Shown piece by piece: positions 44,609 to 54,234 of a DNA stretch of 64,000 nt. The DNA lies in assembly GCA_949300485.1 (NCBI GenBank), contig CASGEL010000004.1:96559-160558 (forward strand), read 5' to 3'. A model generated the notes under the pieces. It did not search any database. It was not told the DNA's origin and saw nothing but the letters and a program-made list of their open reading frames with translations. The first letter of the stretch is position 1. Each line of letters starts with the position of its first letter. This DNA comes from an uncultured bacterium. Lineage in GTDB: Bacteria; Cyanobacteriota; Vampirovibrionia; Gastranaerophilales; Gastranaerophilaceae. Both the position numbers and the translations under genes were made by a program.

Positions 44609-46348
44609 TTACATTCTTTCTGGAGCTGAAACTGCAAGAATACGCAATGCATTAGCTAGCACAGTTTTAAAAGCCCAAACAAGAGATAAACGAGATTTCG
44701 TCAACTCGATCTCTTCTGTTATAACCCTTGTTGAATTATAAAATGAATGAAACTCAGAAGCCAGTTCCTGAACATAACGGCATATTGTATAAACTTGTCT
44801 TGTTTGCGCTGATGTTTTAATCAACTGTTTGAACTCTTCCAATTTTAAAACAAGTTTTCTGCCGTCTTGCACTGCAGATAACGCTCTATCTTTATTAAAT
44901 TCAGAAATAATATTTTTAAATTCATCTTCTGATAATACTGCAGGAATCGTATTGCCAGTTTCTGTATCAATTCTGTCATTTATCGCATTTCTAATGATAG
45001 AACAAGCTCTTGCGTGCGCATATTGTACATAAAATACCGGATTTTCATCTGAATTTGTCTTAGCAAGCTCAATATCAAAATCCAAAGTTGTATCAATATT
45101 TCTCATAGACATCCAAAATCTCGTTGCATCAACCCCAACTTCGTCAATCAAATCTTCAAGGGTAACCATATTTTTACGTTTACCCATACGAACTTCGTTA
45201 CCATTAATAACAAGATTTACAAGCTGTCCAAGTAAAATTTCAAGCTTTTCAGGATCATAACCTAATGCTTCCAAAGATGCCTTTACCCTTGCTACATATC
45301 CATGGTGATCTGCACCCCAAATATCAATCATTCTGTCAAATCCACGTTCCAATTTATCAACGTGATATGCGATATCAGCAGTCAAATAAGTATTTGAACC
45401 GTCTGCCTTTTTAATAACCCTGTCTTGATCATCTCCAAAGTCAGAGGATTTAAACCATACAGCACCTTCTTTTTCATATATTTTACCGCTTTTACGTAAT
45501 TTTTCTACGCATTCACTCACCTTACCCGAATTATGTAAAGTTAATTCAGAATAAAACTTATCAAAATGAACTCTGAATTTATCTAATAAATCTCTTTGCA
45601 CTTTTTCTTCATATTCTTTTGCAAAATCGCAATAGACTTGAAGGTCAATTGTATCAACATTTGTAGAATCATTTTGCAACTGCGGATGAGCTTTAATAAA
45701 TTCTTTTGCTACAGGAATTAAATAATCACCGGGATAATAATTTTTACGTTCAATCTCATCTTCAGGAAAATCAATAGTTTCGCCTAATTCCTGTTTAACT
45801 CTGATAATTAAAGATCTACCCAACTTTTGTATCTGAGAGCCTGCATCATTTATGTAAAATTCCTGATAAACCTCATGTCCGTAGAACTTTAACAAATTGG
45901 CCAAAGCACTGCCCATAGCAGCCCATCTGCCATGACCTATATGAAAAGGGCCTGTAGGATTAGCTGACACATACTCAAGAATAATTTTTTCTTTTTCAAT
46001 ATTGTCAGGTCTGCCAAAATTATCTTTTTTCTCATAAATTTCTTTTAACAGATCTGTTAAAAGACTATCCCCTGCTCTAAAGTTAATAAAACCACCGATT
46101 ACAGAATACTCGCAATCAGCCTTATCAGCAATATTTTCAACTATCGCATTGGCAATCATAGGCGGTGCAATTTTAGCATTTCTTGCTAAAGAAGAAACAT
46201 TTATCGCCAAATCACCAAACTCCGGATTTTTAGGTTTTTCAACAGGTAGTGAGCCCTTTGTGTACTCACTCATTTGTCCTAATTTTCCTTCTGCAATTGC
46301 ATTTTGTATAGCATCTTCCACTTTATTCAAAAAATAATCTCTTAACAT
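44609..46348 (-). CDS. argS: Arginyl-tRNA synthetase
   Basis: This is a 579-residue class I synthetase. The N-terminal Arg-specific additional domain is followed by the HIGH motif in SANPTGPFHIGHGR (about 125-138). The KMSK-equivalent is NEVRMGKRKNMV, as is usual for ArgRS, and the C-terminal anticodon-binding DALR domain ends SAPERM. I chose the ATG at 46348 because GAGGTTAG lies just before it; a frame to 46390 would start earlier without a ribosome site. A terminator lies between this gene and the phosphohexomutase gene upstream. Confidence 0.96.
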   Translation of the reverse strand: MLRDYFLNKVEDAIQNAIAEGKLGQMSEYTKGSLPVEKPKNPEFGDLAINVSSLARNAKIAPPMIANAIVENIADKADCEYSVIGGFINFRAGDSLLTDLLKEIYEKKDNFGRPDNIEKEKIILEYVSANPTGPFHIGHGRWAAMGSALANLLKFYGHEVYQEFYINDAGSQIQKLGRSLIIRVKQELGETIDFPEDEIERKNYYPGDYLIPVAKEFIKAHPQLQNDSTNVDTIDLQVYCDFAKEYEEKVQRDLLDKFRVHFDKFYSELTLHNSGKVSECVEKLRKSGKIYEKEGAVWFKSSDFGDDQDRVIKKADGSNTYLTADIAYHVDKLERGFDRMIDIWGADHHGYVARVKASLEALGYDPEKLEILLGQLVNLVINGNEVRMGKRKNMVTLEDLIDEVGVDATRFWMSMRNIDTTLDFDIELAKTNSDENPVFYVQYAHARACSIIRNAINDRIDTETGNTIPAVLSEDEFKNIISEFNKDRALSAVQDGRKLVLKLEEFKQLIKTSAQTRQVYTICRYVQELASEFHSFYNSTRVITEEIELTKSRLSLVWAFKTVLANALRILAVSAPERM

Positions 46349-46391
46349 ACTAACCTCATTAAAAATATTATTTGCTAATTCATTATACAAT

Positions 46392-46424
46392 AAAAAGCCT
46401 CTGAAACAAGTTCAGAAGCTTTTT
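46392..46424 (-). terminator. Rho-independent terminator after phosphohexomutase gene
   Basis: Two 14-base arms (46392-46405 and 46411-46424) pair with one G-U wobble on the minus strand, starting and ending in A5/T5 runs. The loop is 5 bases. Confidence 0.82.
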
Positions 46425-46440
46425 AAATTTAAGCAATTGG

Positions 46441-48723
46441 TTAATTAAAATTATATTCAGGGATATCAAACGGTTCATTATTTGCATCTTTTTCAACAAA
46501 TTTCAAATAATAATCCATAGCTATATCTTTAGCCGAATTATAAAATTCATCAGAAATCAATGACTGATGTAAATAAGTTCTTTCACCTGAATAATTACCT
46601 AATACAGCAGCATATTTTTCTATATCCTCTTTATTTAATCCACCGCCATAGGCTTTTGTTTTTGCATCAGTTCCTGACGGACGAATTTCAATATACTTAT
46701 CATCAAATTCAAGATATGTACCATCCCCGACAAATTTAATTGATTTTAAATTATTGAAATTTAAACCTTCAGAGAAAAATCTGTCATTCAGAACCTTAAT
46801 AACTTCCTCCATAGAAATTACATCTTGTCTTTTTGCTATCGCTAAAGATAGATAGAATAAATCGTTTTTAGTTCTTAAAGCTTCGCCTTCGACTTTGGCC
46901 TGCTTCAACTTATTAATATCCGGCTCTGACTCATTATAATAAGCAATATCAACACGAGTATCAAAACGTCCGATAATTTTATTTCTATTAAATACATTAG
47001 ATAAATATTCAGATAATGAAACATGCAATGATGCAAGTTCAGCAATTAAAGCTGAAGCAACAATTATCGCTTCGGTTGCACTTTTTTCTCTCATCGCCAC
47101 AGCACAACGACCATGTTGAGATTTAATCAGATCTTCAGTACCCATAATCATACCGCCAGACTCTTCTCCACCGAACAGTAATCTTGGATTAACTCCGAGA
47201 TTTATAGAATTACCGAAGACATCATCAACAATAACTTCTTTATCAGGATTATTTTTGATTTTTAGCTCAACTTTTTTCATGATATTGGCAATTTCTTTAA
47301 AACCAACAGGAACATTCACAACCTTCACATCATTTTTTGCAGCCCATTCATCCCATGATAGAGCTGATGCGGTAGTTTTAATCATAAACCTCGGATGATT
47401 TTTCCATAAACCTTGAGTTTTCAACTGCTTTGCCCAAAAATCCATTAACATCAAAAATGCCTGATTAGCCGTAAACACAGTCAAAACTACATCATCACTC
47501 AATTGAATATAATCAATACCCAAATTTTCTAAATCAGGGATTCTCTTGATTGATTCTGTTTGTGTAATAGTTAACCTGTCATGATCAGGATCAGTAATTA
47601 AAACCGCAGTACCAACAGGAAAATCTTTTAATTTTTCATCATAATGCAGAGTGTTTATAACAGGGAAAAATTTAGTACCATCAGACTTTTTAGCAAGAAC
47701 TGTAGCATCAACAGAATAATCATAAAAAGCTTTTTCCCCTTTTGGAGTAATATTATATTTTCCTATAGAATGGAAAAATGGATCTTCTTCCGTATTAAAC
47801 CAAGAAAATTTATCGGAAATTCCAAGTTTATTTAATACTCTTGACAAAGTTCTATAAGCAGAACCTCCTACATTTTCGATTACAATTTTGGAATTAAATG
47901 ATTTAATCAAGTCTAAATTGATATCCTTAGCAACACCTGATTTAAGATATTCAACATAAAGATCAACCCCATTATCAATAGATTTCATAACAGATTCATT
48001 AATAAGCGGATTATCTTCAGCTGATATTTTAATAATATAAGACCCATTCTCTTTAACTTCATCAAAAATTTCTTGAATTTTGTTAACAAATTCCATAGAT
48101 TCTTCAGGTAAATACTGGCTTCCCTGACAATTTAAATCCTTTGTAGCATTTTTAACAGAAATACCATGACTTGATGTAATATACTCACCGCCAAGTAAAT
48201 CAAGCTTAAATGCTAAAAATGAAGCAAGCCATATCGGAATAGTTTGTCTATCAGCAGGAACCAATGTTTCAATACCATTTGCAGCTTGAATTCTTGCTAT
48301 AGCATCCAAAAATAGCTTGGAATTATACCTGACTTCACAACCTGCAACTTTTACAATTCGTTTATCAGGATATTTTTCTTTTGCAACAAGAGCTTTAGCT
48401 AACGTAGCTAATACGATCCCTACCAAATTTATAGGGAACCTTGTATCTTGAGGAAATAAAATATTTTGAGGACCCCTTATACCTGCAGTAGAAACCTTTG
48501 CCTCCTTTGCATAATTTGCAAACCACTCCTCCAAATTTAAACCTTGAGGATTTGTTTTTTCATCATAAGGCAACAAGTGCTCTTTCTTTAAAGTAAAAGA
48601 AAAGAACCCTTTATTATCAAAATTCATTAAATTCAAATTTTTTATATAATCCGGGGTTTTTGAATAAACACTTTTAAATAATTCATTTTCTAACTCATTA
48701 TCTGACTTTATTAACTCTGTCAT
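46441..48723 (-). CDS. Phosphohexomutase (phosphoglucomutase/phosphomannomutase-like), divergent
   Basis: This is a 760-residue member of the alpha-D-phosphohexomutase superfamily, which interconverts sugar 1- and 6-phosphates via a phosphoserine. Active-site motif YITSSHGISVKN (Ser185 expected to be phosphorylated) replaces the usual TASHNP. The metal loop is DPDHDR (usually DPDGDR). GGEESGG and RPSGTDAK match the sugar- and phosphate-binding motifs. It is much longer than the usual 450-580 residues, with N-terminal and internal additions. The ATG at 48723 has AAAAGGAGAAA upstream. Probably feeds nucleotide-sugar or storage metabolism. Confidence 0.9.
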   Translation of the reverse strand: MTELIKSDNELENELFKSVYSKTPDYIKNLNLMNFDNKGFFSFTLKKEHLLPYDEKTNPQGLNLEEWFANYAKEAKVSTAGIRGPQNILFPQDTRFPINLVGIVLATLAKALVAKEKYPDKRIVKVAGCEVRYNSKLFLDAIARIQAANGIETLVPADRQTIPIWLASFLAFKLDLLGGEYITSSHGISVKNATKDLNCQGSQYLPEESMEFVNKIQEIFDEVKENGSYIIKISAEDNPLINESVMKSIDNGVDLYVEYLKSGVAKDINLDLIKSFNSKIVIENVGGSAYRTLSRVLNKLGISDKFSWFNTEEDPFFHSIGKYNITPKGEKAFYDYSVDATVLAKKSDGTKFFPVINTLHYDEKLKDFPVGTAVLITDPDHDRLTITQTESIKRIPDLENLGIDYIQLSDDVVLTVFTANQAFLMLMDFWAKQLKTQGLWKNHPRFMIKTTASALSWDEWAAKNDVKVVNVPVGFKEIANIMKKVELKIKNNPDKEVIVDDVFGNSINLGVNPRLLFGGEESGGMIMGTEDLIKSQHGRCAVAMREKSATEAIIVASALIAELASLHVSLSEYLSNVFNRNKIIGRFDTRVDIAYYNESEPDINKLKQAKVEGEALRTKNDLFYLSLAIAKRQDVISMEEVIKVLNDRFFSEGLNFNNLKSIKFVGDGTYLEFDDKYIEIRPSGTDAKTKAYGGGLNKEDIEKYAAVLGNYSGERTYLHQSLISDEFYNSAKDIAMDYYLKFVEKDANNEPFDIPEYNFN

Positions 48724-48828
48724 AACTCTTTCTCCTTTTTTAAGATAATACAATAAATATACATTAATAAATAGTCAGTGTAAAAATTTTTATGTATAAT
48801 AAATATATTACAGATTGGAGAGCAAATA

Positions 48829-49515
48829 ATGGCAAAACAAAAAAAACAATACTCATCGCGAAAGGCTTCTCAATTTAATATATGGAGATCAATATTTCAA
48901 TTTTTAGTATGCAAAATAGGCTATATGATTAGACTAAAACTTGTTTACAGAATTGAAGTCCATGGACTCGAAAATGTTCCCCAAAATAATGATTACATTG
49001 TTTGTCCAAACCACCTATCAACATTGGATCCTCCATTAATTGTTGCTATTATGCCAAGAAGTGTTTCTTTTATGGCAAAAAAAGAACTTTTTGATATTCC
49101 GTTTTTAAGATGGTGGATAGATTGGCTAGGAGCATTTGCAGTGAACAGAGAAAGCCTTGGACCTTCTACAATAAAAACTGTAAAAATAATAAAAGAAAGT
49201 AATTGGGTTCTTGGGATGTTTCCGCAAGGTACACGAGGAATTCCTGGAGAAATTAGAGGAGTAACTAAAGGATTTGCGGGTCTTGCCAAAATTACAAAAT
49301 GTAATATACTACCAATAGGAATAATTGGATCCAACGAAGTAAAAAGATGGCCTTTTAGTGGAAAAATCATTGTCAATATAGGCACACCTATACCTTATGA
49401 TAAAGATCCTGATGTTGTTAAAGAAAAATGGATACAACAAATTCAAGAATTAACAGGGTTTAAATATATAGAAGACTCAACAAAAACTGATGGAGGTACG
49501 GAACAAGATGGCTAA
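48829..49515 (+). CDS. 1-acylglycerol-3-phosphate acyltransferase-like (PlsC family), copy 1
   Basis: This is a 228-residue acyltransferase that adds the second acyl chain in phospholipid synthesis, or a similar reaction. The H(X4)D motif is CPNHLSTLDPPLI (His62, Asp67), and the second motif is FPQGTRGIPGEIRG. One N-terminal hydrophobic segment (about 17-35) suggests membrane association. GGAGAGC precedes the ATG. The stop is 8 bases inside the next, paralogous gene. Confidence 0.9.
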   Translation: MAKQKKQYSSRKASQFNIWRSIFQFLVCKIGYMIRLKLVYRIEVHGLENVPQNNDYIVCPNHLSTLDPPLIVAIMPRSVSFMAKKELFDIPFLRWWIDWLGAFAVNRESLGPSTIKTVKIIKESNWVLGMFPQGTRGIPGEIRGVTKGFAGLAKITKCNILPIGIIGSNEVKRWPFSGKIIVNIGTPIPYDKDPDVVKEKWIQQIQELTGFKYIEDSTKTDGGTEQDG

Positions 49516-50212
49516 AGAAGTGAGGAACTTCAATCGGAGGTATGCAAAAGAATATAACATATTCAGAACAATTTTTTATATGAGTTTTCTGTATATCGTA
49601 GTATTTGGATTTTTTAATATATTTTATAATTATAAAATTGAAGGTAGAAATAATATTCCGCCTAAAAAAGCAAAATCGGGCAAATACATATATGCGGCAA
49701 ATCATGTATCTATATTTGATCCTACTATGGTTGCGATGGCCGCATTATGTCCTATAGCTTTTATGGCTAAGAAAGAACTTTTTGAGCCTACAGAGAAATT
49801 AAGCTGGCTAGTTAAAAGACTTGGTGCATTTGCCGTAGACAGAACAAAGCCTGAAATTGCAACATTTAAAACAGTAAGAGATATTGTCAGCACCAGCTGG
49901 TCTCTTGGAATCTTTCCTCAAGGAGGAACTCGCCCATATGGAAAACTGGAGGATATCAGAAAGGGCTTTGCTGCTATTGCAAAAAATGCAAAAGCAGATA
50001 TTGTTCCAATTGCAATAGCAAAGTGGGATGGTTATCCAAAACTAAAACCATTTACAAGAAGAAATGTAATTATCAGAGTTGGAACTCCAATTTCATATAC
50101 TCTAAAAGACGATGAAATTATTTATGAGTGGTGCAGACAAATTTCAGAAATGGCAGATTATGAAAATTGCGCCCCCATACCAGAATCATATAAAGAAAAA
50201 CAAACCGTTTAA
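49508..50212 (+). CDS. 1-acylglycerol-3-phosphate acyltransferase-like (PlsC family), copy 2
   Basis: This is a 234-residue paralogue of the preceding gene. The catalytic motif is AANHVSIFDPTMV, and the substrate motif is FPQGGTRPYGKLEDIRKG. One N-terminal hydrophobic segment is present. I chose the ATG at 49508; GGAGGT lies 11 bases upstream, rather far but better than the ATG at 49490, which has nothing before it. The two copies may differ in substrate (for example lysophosphatidate versus another lipid). The 8-base overlap implies coupled translation. Confidence 0.9.
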   Translation: MAKEVRNFNRRYAKEYNIFRTIFYMSFLYIVVFGFFNIFYNYKIEGRNNIPPKKAKSGKYIYAANHVSIFDPTMVAMAALCPIAFMAKKELFEPTEKLSWLVKRLGAFAVDRTKPEIATFKTVRDIVSTSWSLGIFPQGGTRPYGKLEDIRKGFAAIAKNAKADIVPIAIAKWDGYPKLKPFTRRNVIIRVGTPISYTLKDDEIIYEWCRQISEMADYENCAPIPESYKEKQTV

Positions 50213-50237
50213 TAAATAAAAACTGTCAATAAAATTT

Positions 50238-50265
50238 AAGCCCCTTTACAGGGGCTTATTTATTT
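50238..50265 (+). terminator. Rho-independent terminator after the plsC pair
   Basis: AAGCCCC (50238-50244) pairs with GGGGCTT (50251-50257) and is followed by a T-rich stretch. It lies 25 bases after the stop of copy 2. Confidence 0.85.
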
Positions 50266-50299
50266 AAAGAAAGGAATTTTAACTCATGCTAATCAAGTC

Positions 50300-51433
50300 T
50301 TATACCTGGTTTAATCTGTCTAAAGCCATTTTTGCAGATTCCGCAACTCCAGGATCTTGATCATTTTGAGCTACTGTAAATACAGTTGTTAAGTCTTTTT
50401 TGTATTCTGGGTTTTGAATGTAGCTCAAAGCTTCAATTGCGGATGCTCTAACCATTGGGTTAGGGTTATCTTTTAAGTTATCAACTACAGTAATAACACC
50501 AGGAAGTTCGGTTAATGGAACTGTAGTATTAGATAAACGTTTTACTTCGTCACCATATAATTTTTGCATTATTGCAGATGTGAATAGAGCATAACTTTTA
50601 TTTCTTTCTGCTTGTTCTTTTGGTGAAAGTTTATTAGCTAATTCTTTTTCTGCATCAGTAACTTCTTTACCACTCATAAATTTTTCTCTTGCTGCTAATT
50701 GTTCTTGAGTAGGGCCTTCAAGTTTGCTTGTATCTGCATTAATGATATTTGTTAAAGCATCAAATACTTTTGTATCAACTAATTCAGTAGCCTTTTCCGG
50801 AGAAGTTTTTACCATATTTGCTATTTCTTCCATACCTGAGGCTTGAACTTCATAGTCAGGATTTGTTAATTTTGCAATAAATGAATTAATATCAACCTGA
50901 GGTGTTACCTGCTCTCCTGGAACAATTTCAGGTTTAGCTTCTGTTTTGGTAGCTTCTGGGGTAGAAACTACAGGTTCCGGAGCTGTAGGAACTTCTGTTT
51001 TAGGAACAACAACAGGCTGAGGTACCGGAGGTACATTTATATTTTGTTGCTGTACAACAGGTTGAACAGGTTCTTGAACTGGTATTTGAGTCTTAACTGG
51101 AGCTACTTCTTGACTTGGAGCTTGAGCAACAGCTGAAGGAGCCTCTACGGGTTGAGCAACCTGCGGGCATGGTGGGCAAGCAACCGGTGGATAATATGGT
51201 TGTACCTGTGCTTGCGGATAATTATAAAGTTGTGATTGAGGGTAAGTATAATAAGGCATTGTAGGTTGAGCATATTGCGGAGTATATTGCTGACCTAAAC
51301 CTGGAGTACCTACCGTTGGATTATGTATGTCTATTTTAACCGCATTGTAATTTGGTTGTGGAACAGGCATATATGTTGTTTGTTGTTGTACCATATACGG
51401 ATTATTCATTGGTACAATTGGGACTTGATTCAT
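50300..51433 (-). CDS. Pro/Gln/Val-rich protein with C-terminal HEAT-like repeats
   Basis: This is a 377-residue protein. The first 175 residues are low-complexity (Pro, Gln, Tyr, Val) and probably disordered, with a CPPC pair (ACPPCPQ). Residues about 180-377 are helical with HEAT/ARM-like repeats: NPMVRASAIEALSYIQNPEY, then DPGVAESAKMALDRLNQ near the end. Such repeats bind other proteins. There is no signal peptide. AGGAAAGAA precedes the ATG. Function unknown; a scaffold role is plausible. Confidence 0.75.
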   Translation of the reverse strand: MNQVPIVPMNNPYMVQQQTTYMPVPQPNYNAVKIDIHNPTVGTPGLGQQYTPQYAQPTMPYYTYPQSQLYNYPQAQVQPYYPPVACPPCPQVAQPVEAPSAVAQAPSQEVAPVKTQIPVQEPVQPVVQQQNINVPPVPQPVVVPKTEVPTAPEPVVSTPEATKTEAKPEIVPGEQVTPQVDINSFIAKLTNPDYEVQASGMEEIANMVKTSPEKATELVDTKVFDALTNIINADTSKLEGPTQEQLAAREKFMSGKEVTDAEKELANKLSPKEQAERNKSYALFTSAIMQKLYGDEVKRLSNTTVPLTELPGVITVVDNLKDNPNPMVRASAIEALSYIQNPEYKKDLTTVFTVAQNDQDPGVAESAKMALDRLNQV

Positions 51434-51603
51434 AAATTCTTCCTTTCCTACATAAAATTGAGTCTATTACCATTCTACCCATTAAATACGTATGAAGGAA
51501 AAATATTGCTAAAAAACTTTCAATTTTTAATAAAACTTTACATTAAAAGCTAAAAAACAACTATAATAAGAATTTTCAGATGTAATATTTTTCATTTAGG
51601 ATT

Positions 51604-51631
51604 TTGATGGAAAGAAAAATATTTTTATGAT
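51604..51631 (+). promoter_or_regulatory. Possible promoter for the transketolase C-half operon
   Basis: TTGATG (51604-51609), a 16-base spacer and TATGAT (51626-51631) lie about 58 bases before the ATG. The rest of the 51434-51689 gap is AT-rich and shows no other feature to me. Confidence 0.35.
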
Positions 51632-51689
51632 AAAATTAGTAGTATAGGATGTGTAATCGGTCGAAACCCAGATATATTTGAGGATATAG

Positions 51690-52658
51690 ATGAAGATAGA
51701 TAAAAATAAATCCAATTCCATTAGAAAGACTTTTGGAAAAACTTTAGCGCAAATTGGAGAGGTTAATGAAAAAATTGTTGTCATGGATGCTGATTTGGCA
51801 TGCTCAACACAAACCAAAATCTTTGGCGACAAATTTCCTGACAGATTTTTTGACTGCGGTATAGCAGAACAGGATATGATGGCCACTGCAGCCGGATTAG
51901 CTTCAGAAGGCAAAATACCTTTTGTGGCAAGCTTTGCAATGTTTGCCACAGGCAGAGCTTATGATCAAATCAGAAATGGAATATGTTATCCTGATTTTAA
52001 TGTTAAAATTATAGGAACACATGGAGGAGTTACAGTTGGAGAGGACGGAGCGACACATCAAGCTTTGGAAGATATCTCTTTGATGCGAGGGATACCACAT
52101 ATGACTGTTATTGTTCCAGCCGATTGTCGAGAATGTGAGGAAGTTATAAAATACGCATCATTACATGATGGACCAATGTATATCAGACTTTCTAGGTGTA
52201 ATGTTCCTGATATATTTGATGAACATTATCATTTTAATATTCATAAAGCCGTTATTATGGAAGAAGGTAATGATGTTTCTGTTTTCACTAACGGAGAAAC
52301 TCTTGCTGAAGTACTATTAGCAGCTGAAGAATTAAGAAAGGAAAATATACATTTGGAAGTTATAAATGTTCCCGTAATTAAACCTTTAGATTTTCAAACA
52401 GTAATTGAAAGTGTGAAAAAAACAAAATTTGCAATCACAGTTGAAAATCATTCCATTATAGGTGGATTAGGCTCGGCTATTTGTGAAACTCTTGCTGATA
52501 AATTCCCTTCTAAAGTCTACAGAATAGGAATTCATGATGAATTTGGGCAAAGCGGAAAATCAGATGAATTGATGGAATATTACGGACTTGATGCAAAAAC
52601 TTTAGCAAAAAGAATCCGAACAATGTATAAAAAAGAAAAAGAACAAGGAAATATTTAA
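51690..52658 (+). CDS. Transketolase, C-terminal subunit
   Basis: This is a 322-residue half-transketolase containing the pyrimidine-binding and C-terminal domains. Landmarks: DCGIAEQDMMATAAGLASEGKIPFVASFAMFATGRAYDQIRNG near 50-95 (the Glu activates TPP), THGGVTVGEDGATHQALEDISLMRG and the C-terminal VENHSIIGGLGSAI. The partner N-half is at 24621-25445. It is the first gene of a + strand run, with ftsE starting immediately after its stop. GAGGATA precedes the ATG. Confidence 0.93.
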   Translation: MKIDKNKSNSIRKTFGKTLAQIGEVNEKIVVMDADLACSTQTKIFGDKFPDRFFDCGIAEQDMMATAAGLASEGKIPFVASFAMFATGRAYDQIRNGICYPDFNVKIIGTHGGVTVGEDGATHQALEDISLMRGIPHMTVIVPADCRECEEVIKYASLHDGPMYIRLSRCNVPDIFDEHYHFNIHKAVIMEEGNDVSVFTNGETLAEVLLAAEELRKENIHLEVINVPVIKPLDFQTVIESVKKTKFAITVENHSIIGGLGSAICETLADKFPSKVYRIGIHDEFGQSGKSDELMEYYGLDAKTLAKRIRTMYKKEKEQGNI

Positions 52659-53336
52659 ATGATAACATTTCAAAACGTTACTAAAAGATATAAAAATAAT
52701 CATTATGCATTAAAAAATGTAAGCCTGGAAATTCATTCCGGAGAATTTGTTTTTATTGTTGGGGCTTCTGGTGCAGGAAAATCAACACTGATGAAACTTC
52801 TATACAGTGAAGAAAAACCAACAAGCGGACTTATATCTATTGGCGGAATAAATATTGCAAACCTCGCAAATAACAAAATCCCAAATCTCAGAAGATGCAT
52901 GGGTATCGTATTTCAGGATTATAAATTACTACAAAATCAAACAGTATATGATAATGTTGCCTATGTTATAAGAACTCTTGGAATAAGTAGCAAAGAAATT
53001 AATGCAAGAGTTAATGGAGCATTAAAAATAGTCGGACTGCATGAAAAAATGAATGCAAAACCAACCGAACTATCAGGAGGAGAACAACAAAGAGTAGGAA
53101 TCGCAAGAGCAATCGTGAATGGACCACCTCTTTTGATAGCAGACGAACCGACAGGAAACTTAGATCCGAAAAATTCAATGGAAATTATGCAGATCTTAGA
53201 TCAGATAAATCAAAGAGGCATTACTGTTATTGTATCAACTCATGATAATGTTATGGTTGATTATTTTAGAAAAAGAGTTATAACTCTTGATCATGGAGAA
53301 ATAGTAAGAGACATACAAGCAGGTACTTATGAATAA
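52659..53336 (+). CDS. ftsE: Cell division ATP-binding protein FtsE
   Basis: FtsE is the ABC ATPase that, with FtsX, links the division ring to peptidoglycan hydrolases. It has 225 residues. Walker A is GASGAGKST (35-43), the signature is LSGGEQQR, and Walker B is LLIADEPTGNLD. It begins directly after the transketolase stop (TAA then ATG) and overlaps ftsX by 8 bases. Confidence 0.95.
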   Translation: MITFQNVTKRYKNNHYALKNVSLEIHSGEFVFIVGASGAGKSTLMKLLYSEEKPTSGLISIGGINIANLANNKIPNLRRCMGIVFQDYKLLQNQTVYDNVAYVIRTLGISSKEINARVNGALKIVGLHEKMNAKPTELSGGEQQRVGIARAIVNGPPLLIADEPTGNLDPKNSMEIMQILDQINQRGITVIVSTHDNVMVDYFRKRVITLDHGEIVRDIQAGTYE

Positions 53337-54228
53337 TAATTTAAAATCTAATGTAAAAAAACATATTCCAAAAGACTGGTTATGTGAATTAAGAATATTA
53401 TATAGACTGGGAAAAGAGACTTTGAACGACATAATCAGAACAGGATGGGTTAATGTTGTTATTATAACGACAATGGCTGCTATTCTTATGATATTCGGAG
53501 CATGCTTCAGATCAGCACTGTCTATATCTGCATTTTCAAAAGAATTAGGACAGGCTTTGGAAATCTCTGTGTATCTTAAAAACAGCACAGATGCTCAGAC
53601 AGTAAAACAAGAAATTTCTCAAATCCCACATGTTCAAGAAATTTCAATTATCCCGAAAGCAGAATCATGGCAAAAATTAAAAACTGAAATGAGTCTTCCA
53701 AATATAGAAAACCCTTTGCCTGATACTTTACATGTAAAAGTGGATGCGCCTGAAAGCCTGCAGCCGGTATTTGATAATATAAAAAAGATTGCCTCTGTAG
53801 AAGACATGAGCTACGCTAAAGATTTGGCATCCAAAATTGAACTTGTTAACCATGTTGTAAAAACAATTACATTAGTAATTATTGCAATTATGGCACTATT
53901 AACAATAACAATAATAAATAACACTATCCAACTTGTAATACAATCAAGAAAAGACGAAATTGAAATTATGCGACTCATGGGGGTAAGCAACTGGTATATA
54001 CGATTCCCGTTTATTATGCAGGGAGCCTTTTATGGTTTTGCAGGTTCACTTTTAGCAATGATTCCGCTAAATTATGTACAAAATGGACTAAATAATGTAC
54101 ACAAATTCTTTATGATTCCGTCACCCCCAAATGCTCAACATCTCGTAATTATTATTATGTTTAGTATGAGTATTTTATTTGGAGCGGTCGGAAGCTTTTG
54201 GTGCATAAAAAAACACTTACAGGTATAA
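53329..54228 (+). CDS. ftsX: Cell division permease FtsX
   Basis: FtsX is the membrane partner of FtsE. It has 299 residues with four expected membrane segments (about 42-64, 178-200, 225-250 and 270-293) and an extracytoplasmic domain between the first two. DEIEIMRLMGVSNWYIRFPFIMQGAFYG near residue 210 is the typical FtsX/ABC3 motif. It overlaps ftsE by 8 bases. Confidence 0.94.
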   Translation: MNNNLKSNVKKHIPKDWLCELRILYRLGKETLNDIIRTGWVNVVIITTMAAILMIFGACFRSALSISAFSKELGQALEISVYLKNSTDAQTVKQEISQIPHVQEISIIPKAESWQKLKTEMSLPNIENPLPDTLHVKVDAPESLQPVFDNIKKIASVEDMSYAKDLASKIELVNHVVKTITLVIIAIMALLTITIINNTIQLVIQSRKDEIEIMRLMGVSNWYIRFPFIMQGAFYGFAGSLLAMIPLNYVQNGLNNVHKFFMIPSPPNAQHLVIIIMFSMSILFGAVGSFWCIKKHLQV

Positions 54229-54234
54229 GTTTTA

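Noticed and set aside
51596..51949. 117-codon minus-strand frame before and inside the transketolase C-half
   Set aside because: It overlaps a conserved transketolase frame on the opposite strand and resembles a shadow.
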